The position numbers were made by a program, and so were the translations under genes. The notes under the pieces are model-generated. The model saw nothing but the letters and a program-made list of their open reading frames with translations, searched no databases and was not told the origin of the DNA. From an uncultured Jeotgalicoccus sp. (lineage in GTDB: Bacteria > Bacillota > Bacilli > Staphylococcales > Salinicoccaceae), in NCBI GenBank assembly GCA_947631305.1, contig CANRKV010000098.1, forward strand, positions 1 to 6,002: 6,002 nt of DNA, given 5' to 3'. Positions 1 through 4,904 of the stretch are shown here, in pieces; within the stretch, counting starts at the first letter, position 1; every line of letters starts with the position of its first letter.

Positions 1-24
1 TATCATATACCACCATTTATGATA
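1..24. repeat. Inverted repeat upstream of the resolvase gene
   Basis: TATCATA at 1-7 is the exact reverse complement of TATGATA at 18-24, giving a 24-bp element that may continue beyond the left edge. It overlaps the -10 box of the resolvase gene. Small serine resolvases commonly bind imperfect dyads of 25-34 bp near their own promoter, so it could be part of a res site or an autoregulatory operator. The repeat is seen directly; the function is inferred. TATCATA recurs at 714-720 downstream of the gene. Confidence 0.4.
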
Positions 25-28
25 TAAT
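23..28 (+). promoter_or_regulatory. -10 box of the resolvase gene
   Basis: A perfect TATAAT lies 23 nt before the resolvase start codon. The matching -35 would fall at or just beyond the left edge; TATCAT at 1-6 is a poor match to TTGACA. Transcription from here would give a short leader of about 17 nt. Confidence 0.5.
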
Positions 29-36
29 AATTCTGA

Positions 37-44
37 AAAGGTGG
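37..44 (+). promoter_or_regulatory. Ribosome binding site of the resolvase gene
   Basis: AAAGGTGG sits 7 nt before the ATG at 52 and fixes that start. GGTGGTA (40-46) is the exact complement of TACCACC (8-14), so a transcript entering from upstream of the window could mask the site. A transcript from the local -10 box would lack the left arm. Confidence 0.7.
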
Positions 45-51
45 TAATTTT

Positions 52-615
52 ATGTCAAATTATACTTATGGGTATGCTCGAGTGAGTACACAGCAGCAAG
101 ACTTATCTCGTCAGTTAGATTTATTGAAAAAATATGATTGTAACGAAATTCTCACTGAAAAAATTACAGGTACTAAATCCAACCGTCCTGAGTTGAATAG
201 ATTAAAAGACAAATTGAGACCAGGTGATATTATCATAGTAGAAAGTTTTTCAAGATTGGGTAGAAGTACTAAAGATCTAATAGACCTAGTAACCTTTTTT
301 GAAGAGAAGGAAGTAAAGTTAATTAGTATAAAAGAAAACTTCGATACTAACAGTCCTCAAGGGCGGTTAATGATGACTGTTTTTCAAGCATTTAGTCAGT
401 TCGAAAGAGATTTAATTGTGGAGCGTACAAAAGAAGGTTTGAAAAGTGCCCGAGCCAGAGGAAGAAAAGGTGGTCGACCAAAAGTAAGAACCAGAGATAT
501 TACAAAAGCGATTAATCTGTATAATTCCAAAGAATATAGTGTAAATGAGATTGTAGAAATGACAGGAATCAGCCGTGCCACCCTTTATAGATATTTAAAA
601 TCTGAAAATATTTAA
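52..615 (+). CDS. Small serine resolvase/invertase (Bin3/TnpR type)
   Basis: This 187-residue site-specific recombinase has the usual length and order for the Tn3/Tn552 resolvase-invertase family. The catalytic domain opens with YGYARVST; Ser12 is the expected nucleophile and Arg10 its partner. It continues with the ITGTKSNRPELNRL segment (38-51), the VESFSRLGRS active-site stretch (63-72, Arg68 and Arg71) and FERDLIVERT at the start of the long E helix (118-127). A basic GRKGGRP arm (137-143) then leads to a C-terminal helix-turn-helix (about 163-184). All catalytic residues appear intact, so the protein is probably active. Such enzymes resolve plasmid or transposon cointegrates or invert DNA by cutting two res/hix dyads. 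The gene is more AT-rich than the genes to its right and points toward them, which suggests acquisition. No transposase is visible here; its partner may lie left of the window. The exact role, resolvase or invertase, cannot be told from sequence. Confidence 0.93.
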   Translation: MSNYTYGYARVSTQQQDLSRQLDLLKKYDCNEILTEKITGTKSNRPELNRLKDKLRPGDIIIVESFSRLGRSTKDLIDLVTFFEEKEVKLISIKENFDTNSPQGRLMMTVFQAFSQFERDLIVERTKEGLKSARARGRKGGRPKVRTRDITKAINLYNSKEYSVNEIVEMTGISRATLYRYLKSENI

Positions 616-632
616 AAACACTTTAAAATTAT

Positions 633-764
633 TGATAATTAGAAATGGATGATAAGACATATTAATAATCCTCTTTAACATTTTATATAAAGAGACAGAA
701 AGCCATAAATCAATATCATATAGTTGAGTCAGACCCTTATCACACAGATAGTGTTTGCTGATAA
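633..764. other. Gene-free AT-rich stretch with clustered dyad half-sites; candidate res site
   Basis: Between the intact resolvase and the resolvase stump there is no convincing gene. The hexamer TTATCA or its complement TGATAA occurs at 633-638, 650-655, 737-742 and 759-764, and the related TATCATA at 714-720. The last two hexamers face each other in a 28-bp dyad (737-764), which is the usual size of resolvase crossover site I. A weaker TTATTT/AAATAA pair spans 771-801. Res sites normally lie just upstream of the resolvase gene, and this cluster lies just upstream of the stump at 826. The repeats are seen; the res assignment is inference. Confidence 0.35.
671..694. terminator. Weak hairpin after the resolvase gene
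   Basis: CTCTTTA (671-677) and TAAAGAG (688-694) form a 7-bp AT-rich stem with a 10-nt loop, 55 nt after the resolvase stop codon. No T-run follows on the plus strand, so termination would be poor. It is recorded as a possible weak end for the resolvase transcript only. Confidence 0.2.
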
Positions 765-825
765 TCCTCATTATTTGATGTATGATTAGGGTGTTAAATA
801 AGCATTAGATAAAACGGATGGTTTC

Positions 826-897
826 ATGAAAGTTGCGTATTCTCATGTTTCTATATTGAATCAGAATCTTGAAAGACAGATTTCCATAAAAAAATAA
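826..897 (+). pseudogene. Truncated N-terminal stump of a second serine resolvase
   Basis: A 23-codon reading frame begins MKVAYSHVSILNQNLERQ and ends TAA at 895-897. It matches the N-terminus of family members that typically begin MKIGYARVSTxDQNLERQ, with the catalytic Ser kept at position 9, but the Arg of YAR changed to His (YSH) and Thr of VST changed to Ile. GGATGG at 816-821 may be a leftover ribosome binding site. Homology seems to stop around the lysine codons at 889-894, exactly where the A-tract and stem of the next gene's terminator begin, and everything after the first strand and helix is missing. The start differs from the intact resolvase at 52 (MKVAYS versus MSNYTYGYA), so it is a different family member and not a duplicate of that gene. 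It cannot be functional. Confidence 0.7.
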
Positions 898-925
898 TGT
901 CCCCTTGAGGGACATTATTTTTTTA
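887..925. terminator. Bidirectional intrinsic terminator of the hydantoinase operon
   Basis: A perfect 17-bp stem (887-903 with 909-925) carries a 5-nt loop. The GC-rich tip is TGTCCC/GGGACA, and the base has an A-run on one side and a T-run on the other, so it can act on both strands. On the minus strand it starts 4 nt after the hydantoinase stop codon. On the plus strand it would stop transcripts arriving from the resolvase region. Confidence 0.92.
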
Positions 926-929
926 TAAT

Positions 930-2315
930 TTATCTAAACGCCGTACCAAATGCTGTTCCTTTAATGAAAGCACCTTGGCCTTTTTCACCCACGTATTTGC
1001 CGTCTTTAACCACTTGCATTCCTCGTAAGAACACCGTGTCACATTCACCAATCTGGTCGAATCCTTCATATGCTGTGTAATTCAGTGCATTCAGGCTGTC
1101 TTCTACCGTTACTTTTTTCTTTACGTTCGGATTATAAATTACGATATCCGCATCATAGCCCGGCGCAATATAGCCTTTTCTATGATCCAGCCCATTATTT
1201 TTAGCCGGCATCGTCGAATAATAATCCACTAACTCTGATTTTGTAATTCTACCCGCTTCAACACCATACGTCCATAACATCGGCAGTCTGTTTTCAAGTC
1301 CCGGCGTACCGTTCGGAATCAGTCTGAAGTCATCCAGTCCCATTTTCTTCTGGTCAAACGTAAAGCCGCAGTGGTCAGAGCTTACAGCATTGATCGAACC
1401 GTCTTTTAAAGATTTCCATAAGTACTCCTGGTCTTTCTTATCTCTTAAAGCAGGTGAACATACATATTTTGATCCATCGAAGTCTTCTTTGGCAAGATAT
1501 TCCTTATCGAACAGAAGGTACTGCGTACATGTTTCACCATATACCGGCAGTCCTTCTTCTTTCGCGTTCTTAATTGCATTTACTGCACCTTCAGTCGTTA
1601 CATGCACGATGTAAATCGGTGCTTCCGCAAAGCGTGCCAGGTTAATCGCACGTTCCGTCGCTTCTGTTTCTACAATCGGCGGGCGTGTTAAGGCGTGATA
1701 ATACGGGTCTGTTTCGCCATTCTCAATCGCTTTCTTCTGCATCAAATCAATCAGGTCCGCATTCTCCGCATGCACCATTACAGTGACACCTGCATCTTTC
1801 GCTTCTAAGAGCGCATTCGTTACCGCTTCATCATCAGAATGGAAGAACTGGCCTTTATACGCCATAAACAGCTTAACCGTCGGGTAACCCGCTTCAGGCA
1901 GGTTTTTAATATCTTTAAACGTTTCAGGCGTCGGATCTGTAATCACCGGGTGGAAACTGTAGTCCACCATAGAAATACCATCCACCCATTCTTTACGGTA
2001 CGCTTCCACCGTTTCAACCAGACCCTTGCCCTGTTCCTGGTTGACGAACTCAATAACCGTCGTTGTACCGCCAAGTGCCGCAGCATTTGTCGTTTCAAAG
2101 CCTTTCGTTCTTTCTCCCATGAATTCAAACGAAAAGTGCGCATGCTGATCCACACCGCCAGGTAAAATATACATACCTTCCGCGTTAATAATTTTGTCCG
2201 CTTCAACTCTTAAGTTTCTGCCGACCGCTTCAATTTTAGTCCCCTCGATTAAAATATCGCCTTTATATTCATTCTCAGTCGTTACTATAATTCCGTTTTT
2301 AATTAATGTTTTCAT
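930..2315 (-). CDS. hydA: Dihydropyrimidinase / D-hydantoinase
   Basis: This 461-residue cytoplasmic amidohydrolase is full length for the family (about 460-475). It opens the ring of 5,6-dihydropyrimidines or 5-substituted hydantoins to give N-carbamoyl amino acids, the second step of reductive pyrimidine breakdown. The binuclear metal site is complete: His58 and His60 in DQHAH, Lys148 in TVKLFMAYK (the carboxylated lysine), His182 in VHAEN, His238 in IVHVT and Asp314 in SSDHC. Substrate contacts are present as Tyr153, Ser287 (CSPALR) and Asn335 (PNGTPG). The ATG at 2315 has AAAGGGGCGG (2321-2330) in front of it and follows the stop of the upstream small gene by 15 nt, which implies co-transcription and perhaps coupled translation. 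No dihydropyrimidine dehydrogenase, beta-ureidopropionase/carbamoylase or pyrimidine transporter gene is in view, so the natural substrate is open. Confidence 0.95.
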   Translation of the reverse strand: MKTLIKNGIIVTTENEYKGDILIEGTKIEAVGRNLRVEADKIINAEGMYILPGGVDQHAHFSFEFMGERTKGFETTNAAALGGTTTVIEFVNQEQGKGLVETVEAYRKEWVDGISMVDYSFHPVITDPTPETFKDIKNLPEAGYPTVKLFMAYKGQFFHSDDEAVTNALLEAKDAGVTVMVHAENADLIDLMQKKAIENGETDPYYHALTRPPIVETEATERAINLARFAEAPIYIVHVTTEGAVNAIKNAKEEGLPVYGETCTQYLLFDKEYLAKEDFDGSKYVCSPALRDKKDQEYLWKSLKDGSINAVSSDHCGFTFDQKKMGLDDFRLIPNGTPGLENRLPMLWTYGVEAGRITKSELVDYYSTMPAKNNGLDHRKGYIAPGYDADIVIYNPNVKKKVTVEDSLNALNYTAYEGFDQIGECDTVFLRGMQVVKDGKYVGEKGQGAFIKGTAFGTAFR

Positions 2316-2330
2316 ATGTTCCGCCCCTTT

Positions 2331-2636
2331 TTAAACCTGCTCTTTTTCTTTCTTATCCTCGATTAGCCATCTGCGGTTTTCTTTATTTTCAAGCGCTTTT
2401 TGTTCACGCAGCTCCCGCTCTTGTTTAATCTGCTCCAGTTCAAGTTCCATCGACTTATTTTCAAGCAGATAATTATCCTGCTTTATCTGTTCAAGCTTAC
2501 GCTGTTCAACCATCTTTCTGATTTCAAGTTTCTGATCACTCTGGTTATATCCACGCTTCATTGCATATAAAGGAATACTTGCCCCGCCGCCGACCAGCAC
2601 AAGTGCTGTGAAGAAGAGAAATTCAAAAATGCCCAT
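2331..2636 (-). CDS. Small membrane-anchored coiled-coil protein, family unknown (paralogue A)
   Basis: I do not recognise this 101-residue protein. One hydrophobic segment (about 5-26) is followed by RGYNQSD (28-34) and a highly charged helix rich in Glu, Lys and Gln (35-86) that should form a coiled coil. A near-invariant ALENKExRRWLIE block (81-93) and a short charged tail follow. The layout, one N-terminal membrane helix and then a cytoplasmic coiled coil, resembles PspB-like proteins in shape only. It is a close paralogue of the gene at 2705-2995: about 50 of some 69 aligned positions from IPLYA to WLIE are identical, while the membrane helices differ. GGAGGG (2642-2647) lies 5 nt before the ATG. 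The stop codon is 15 nt before the hydantoinase start, so the two are very likely in one operon. A link to hydantoinase function is not shown by sequence. Confidence 0.8.
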   Translation of the reverse strand: MGIFEFLFFTALVLVGGGASIPLYAMKRGYNQSDQKLEIRKMVEQRKLEQIKQDNYLLENKSMELELEQIKQERELREQKALENKENRRWLIEDKKEKEQV

Positions 2637-2677
2637 ATCATCCCTCCGATTTATCTTATTTCCAGTTTAACATATGA

Positions 2678-2687
2678 AGTCCGATGA
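2678..2687 (-). repeat. Detached copy of the 41-bp repeat core
   Basis: The plus strand reads AGTCCGATGA, the exact reverse complement of TCATCGGACT, the core of the tandem array at 3045-3261. It lies in the short spacer between the two paralogous small genes, 3 nt from the base of the hairpin at 2691-2724. Confidence 0.5.
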
Positions 2688-2690
2688 TTA

Positions 2691-2724
2691 AGAAAGACAA
2701 AGCTCTACTCAGCTTTGTCTTTCT
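2691..2724 (-). terminator. 14-bp hairpin enclosing the stop codon of the upstream small gene
   Basis: AGAAAGACAAAGCT (2691-2704) and its exact complement (2711-2724) form a perfect stem with a 6-nt loop. On the minus strand the TAG stop of the 2705-2995 gene lies in the loop. The 3' arm is U-rich, but the sequence after the stem (TAATCATCGG) has no U-run, so full termination is doubtful. Partial attenuation or protection of the upstream message from 3' decay is more likely. The stem is certain; its role is inferred. Confidence 0.5.
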
Positions 2725-2995
2725 CTTCTTCACTCTCTTCAATCAGCCAGCGTCGGTCTTCTTTATTCTCTAGTGCTTTTTGCTTTCTTTCATTCTCTTT
2801 TTTTATCTTGTCTAGTTCAATGCGCATCGATTCATTTTCCAGCAGATAGTTTTCCTGTTTAATTTCTTCCAGTCTTCTCTGTTCTTTCATTTTCTTTAAT
2901 TCCATCTTGTCATCGCTCTGGTTATACCCTCTGTATATCGCATACAGCGGTATCGTGAACGTTAAAATGACAGCAGCCAGTCCTACTATGTCCAT
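2705..2995 (-). CDS. Small membrane-anchored coiled-coil protein, family unknown (paralogue B)
   Basis: This 96-residue protein of unknown function is the first gene of the presumed operon. A hydrophobic N-terminus (about 3-20) runs into YRGYNQSD (21-28), a charged coiled-coil stretch (29-73), the conserved ALENKEDRRWLIE block (74-86) and an acidic tail (EESEEEKDKAE). No signal-peptidase site is evident, so the N-terminus is probably a membrane anchor with the tail in the cytoplasm. It is a tandem duplicate of the gene at 2331-2636; conservation is concentrated in the tail and not in the membrane helix, which suggests that the tail makes the functional contacts and that the two proteins may pair. 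AGGTGG (3003-3008) lies 7 nt before the ATG. Its last codons and stop form one arm and the loop of the hairpin at 2691-2724. Confidence 0.8.
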   Translation of the reverse strand: MDIVGLAAVILTFTIPLYAIYRGYNQSDDKMELKKMKEQRRLEEIKQENYLLENESMRIELDKIKKENERKQKALENKEDRRWLIEESEEEKDKAE

Positions 2996-3031
2996 AGTTG
3001 CACCACCTCTTATATTTGGTTATATTTTACC

Positions 3032-3059
3032 ATAATATTTAACAGGTTCATCGGACCAA
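3032..3059 (-). promoter_or_regulatory. Possible promoter of the small-protein/hydantoinase operon
   Basis: Reading the minus strand, TTGGTC (3054-3059) and TATTAT (3032-3037) are 16 bp apart and lie upstream of the start at 2995. The -35 match is only half, and the region offers other AT-rich candidates, for example TAAAAT at 3024-3029. If this is right, the -35 box lies inside the first unit of the 41-bp repeat array. Confidence 0.3.
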
Positions 3060-3261
3060 TTTTTAATCTTTGGCATAGAGGCAGGTTCCATCAGACTGTA
3101 ATTAGGTTTCCAGTCGTATGATCAGGTTTCATCGGACTCGATTGCGGTTTCTGGTCGGATGAGCTGGTGTCATCGGACTCAATTGCGATTTCTGGTCGGA
3201 TGAGCTGGTGTCATCGGACTGGATCATGATTTTCGGTCACATGAGCTGGCTTCATCCGACT
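3045..3261. repeat. Tandem array of imperfect 41-bp repeats with internal dyad
   Basis: Units start at 3045 (39 bp, degenerate), 3084, 3125, 3166 and 3207 (41 bp each) and 3248 (partial). The units at 3125 and 3166 differ at only 3 of 41 positions; those at 3166 and 3207 differ at 9. Each unit starts with GGTT/GGTG followed by TCATCGGACT (exact at 3129, 3170 and 3211; TCATCGGACC at 3048; CCATCAGACT at 3088; TCATCCGACT at 3252). The best ones end with GTCGGATGA (3154-3162, 3195-3203), nearly the reverse complement of the beginning, so every unit is a dyad. The array fills the spacer between the terminator of the CBS gene and the start of the small-protein operon, and holds no gene. There are no unique spacers, so it is not CRISPR. 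Function unknown; possible roles are a protein-binding array or a mobile intergenic repeat. Confidence 0.9.
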
Positions 3262-3278
3262 CACTGCCTAGAGAAAAC

Positions 3279-3305
3279 AAAAAAATCGGGACATCTCTGT
3301 CCCGA
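3279..3305 (-). terminator. Intrinsic terminator of the CBS membrane protein gene
   Basis: TCGGGACA (3286-3293) pairs with TGTCCCGA (3298-3305) around a 4-nt loop. On the minus strand the stem is followed by seven U residues (A-run 3279-3285). It starts 14 nt after the stop codon of the 3320-4681 gene and separates it from the repeat array and the next operon. Confidence 0.93.
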
Positions 3306-3319
3306 CTTCTCTTTAAATA

Positions 3320-4681
3320 TTATTTTTCATTATCTCTCGGATCTACATCTTCTTCAAGTGTAGTTTCGTCAGATACTTTGTTGTAGTCTCTTAAGAATGC
3401 GACCTGTTTAATTGAATGGTTTTCAACTTCCAGCACCTGCCAGCGGTCAAATTCCGTATCGATATATTCGCCTTCTGCGATGTCAGTGTTAATGCTCTGC
3501 ATCCAGCCGCCAATCGTATCGATATCTTCGCTTTCATTAAACGCAATCTTAAAGTCGTCTTCAAGGTCATCAAGCAGCACACGGCCGTTAATGTGGTAAA
3601 TATTCTCGTCGACTTTAACCATATCCAGTTCTTCGTTTTCATCGAACTCGTCACGGATTTCCCCAACGATTTCTTCAAGAATATCTTCCATTGTAACCAT
3701 ACCGGCTGTGCCGCCGTATTCATCAATGATTAATGCAATATGCACGCTTTCTCTCTGCATTTTAACTAATGCATCACTGATGCGTGATGATTCTGTAATC
3801 ACCGGCAGTTCATGTATATAATCGCCTGCAGCGACATGTTCATCCGATACGTGATTTGTTAAATATTCTCTGACGTTAATGAAGCCGATAATGTTATCTT
3901 TGTCTCCATTGCTTTCAGTCACAGGATATCTTGTATAGTTGTACTCTTTAATTGTTTCAATAACTTCGTCAACCGTTACCGGTTCTTCCAAAGTAATCAT
4001 TTGTGTACGCGGCACCATAACGTCTTTTGCCGTACGTTCATCAAATGAGAATATATTCTGCATATAAGCAAGTTCTGTCTGGTTAATTTCACCGCTCTGG
4101 TAACTTTCAGTCATAATCACTTTAAGCTCTTCTTCCGAGTGTGCTTGTTCTGTCGGCATTTCTTTAATACCAACTAAACGTACAAGTCCTCTTGCTGCAC
4201 CGTTCATTGTCCAAATAAATGGTTTCAGAACGACACCGAAGAAGTATAACGGACCGCTAAGTGCCATTGACATTTTTTCTGCATACTGAATCGCAACTGT
4301 CTTAGGTGCAAGTTCACCAACTACTACGTGAATGAACGTTACGATAATAAATGCTGCTGCAACTGTTGCAACAGATGACATTGATTCAGGAATACCAATC
4401 AGGTTAAACAGCGGGTGTAAAATAACTTCAAATGTAGATTCCCCGATCCAACCTAAGCCCAGTGCTGTCACTGTAATACCTAACTGACAGGCAGATAAGT
4501 AATAGTCCAGGTTGTTAATCATTTTCTCTACACGTATTGCTTTCTTATCTCCCTGTTCAACCAATGCGTGAATTCTCGACATGCGCGCTTTAACAAATGC
4601 AAATTCTGAACCTACAAACAGCATTGTAAGTATGATTAATAATATAAATAGTAATAAATTAGTTATAGTGGATATATCCAA
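3320..4681 (-). CDS. CNNM/CBS-domain membrane protein (TlyC/CorC family, MpfA-like)
   Basis: This 453-residue protein has the full family layout. A DUF21/CNNM membrane domain covers about 1-165, with hydrophobic segments near 5-25, 61-80, 103-122 and 143-160, and conserved SACQLGIT (63-70) and GELAPK (122-127). A CBS pair follows: MVPRTQM (222-228) opens CBS1 and DEYGGTAGMVTMEDILEEIV (320-339) lies in CBS2. The C-terminal CorC_HlyC domain is at about 355-433, with an acidic tail. CBS pairs in this family bind nucleotides, often with magnesium, and relatives are linked to magnesium export or tolerance; the old name hemolysin is misleading. By memory it is closest to the staphylococcal MpfA type, but no search was run. 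The start is TTG at 4681, chosen because AGGAGG (4690-4695) stands 8 nt before it and the sequence MDISTITN fits the family start. The gene has its own promoter and terminator and is probably monocistronic. Confidence 0.93.
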   Translation of the reverse strand: MDISTITNLLLFILLIILTMLFVGSEFAFVKARMSRIHALVEQGDKKAIRVEKMINNLDYYLSACQLGITVTALGLGWIGESTFEVILHPLFNLIGIPESMSSVATVAAAFIIVTFIHVVVGELAPKTVAIQYAEKMSMALSGPLYFFGVVLKPFIWTMNGAARGLVRLVGIKEMPTEQAHSEEELKVIMTESYQSGEINQTELAYMQNIFSFDERTAKDVMVPRTQMITLEEPVTVDEVIETIKEYNYTRYPVTESNGDKDNIIGFINVREYLTNHVSDEHVAAGDYIHELPVITESSRISDALVKMQRESVHIALIIDEYGGTAGMVTMEDILEEIVGEIRDEFDENEELDMVKVDENIYHINGRVLLDDLEDDFKIAFNESEDIDTIGGWMQSINTDIAEGEYIDTEFDRWQVLEVENHSIKQVAFLRDYNKVSDETTLEEDVDPRDNEK

Positions 4682-4843
4682 TCAGTCCCCCTCCTACGGG
4701 GTTCACCTCCGATAATTTGTGACCGCGTGGGTCGTTTGTTCATGAATTTCAGTTTGATTTATATTGTTTAACAGAGTATTCTCTGCAGTTCTTTTCAGAT
4801 ACACCTTCCCAACAGCCGTCACCTCCACTAATTTCGTTAAATT
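4682..4843 (-). promoter_or_regulatory. Long, possibly structured 5' leader of the CBS gene
   Basis: If transcription starts near 4843, the message has a leader of about 160 nt, long for this gene density. Visible structure on the minus strand includes CAGAG/CTCTG with a 4-nt loop (4772-4785), GACC/GGTC with a 5-nt loop (4721-4733) and CCCC/GGGG (4698-4701 with 4687-4691) whose loop and arm cover the AGGAGG ribosome binding site. GGAGGTGA occurs twice (4819-4826 and 4703-4710), neither placed to serve the main start. A GTG-started frame of 39 codons (4822 down to a TGA at 4703-4705) is open but has no ribosome binding site of its own. I do not recognise a known riboswitch class. The pairings are seen; regulation is inferred. 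Confidence 0.35.
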
Positions 4844-4849
4844 AAGAAC

Positions 4850-4858
4850 ATTATATCA
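4850..4858 (-). promoter_or_regulatory. Extended -10 promoter of the CBS gene
   Basis: The minus strand reads TGATATAAT, a perfect TATAAT (4850-4855) with the TGn extension (4856-4858), which can act with a weak -35. No good TTGACA is seen 16-18 bp upstream (TTATGA is the best). It lies between the CydC stop codon and the CBS gene. Confidence 0.6.
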
Positions 4859-4904
4859 TATAAAAATCCGTTTTCATAAGGATATATGCATCCTATACAC
4901 TTCT

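Noticed and set aside
595..660. Minus-strand 21-codon peptide (starts MSYHPF) with AGAGGA 8 nt before its ATG
   Set aside because: Too short to support, overlaps the resolvase 3' end in antisense, and resembles no small-peptide family I know; AT-rich DNA often yields such frames.
1839..2165. Plus-strand open frame of 108 codons inside the hydantoinase gene
   Set aside because: Antisense shadow of a gene with a full set of catalytic residues; basic, low-complexity translation and no family resemblance.
3045..3261. Possible CRISPR array
   Set aside because: Repeats follow each other directly with no unique spacers of constant length, and no cas gene is in view.
3416..3733. Plus-strand open frame of 105 codons inside the CBS gene
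   Set aside because: Antisense shadow of the conserved CBS and CorC_HlyC domains.
4703..4822. Minus-strand 39-codon frame in the CBS gene leader
   Set aside because: Its GTG start lies inside the only nearby Shine-Dalgarno-like sequence, so it lacks a usable ribosome binding site; kept as a leader observation and not called a gene.
4879..4894. AGGAT/ATCCT hairpin after the CydC stop codon as a terminator
   Set aside because: Only a 5-bp stem and no immediate U-run on the minus strand; not strong enough to call.
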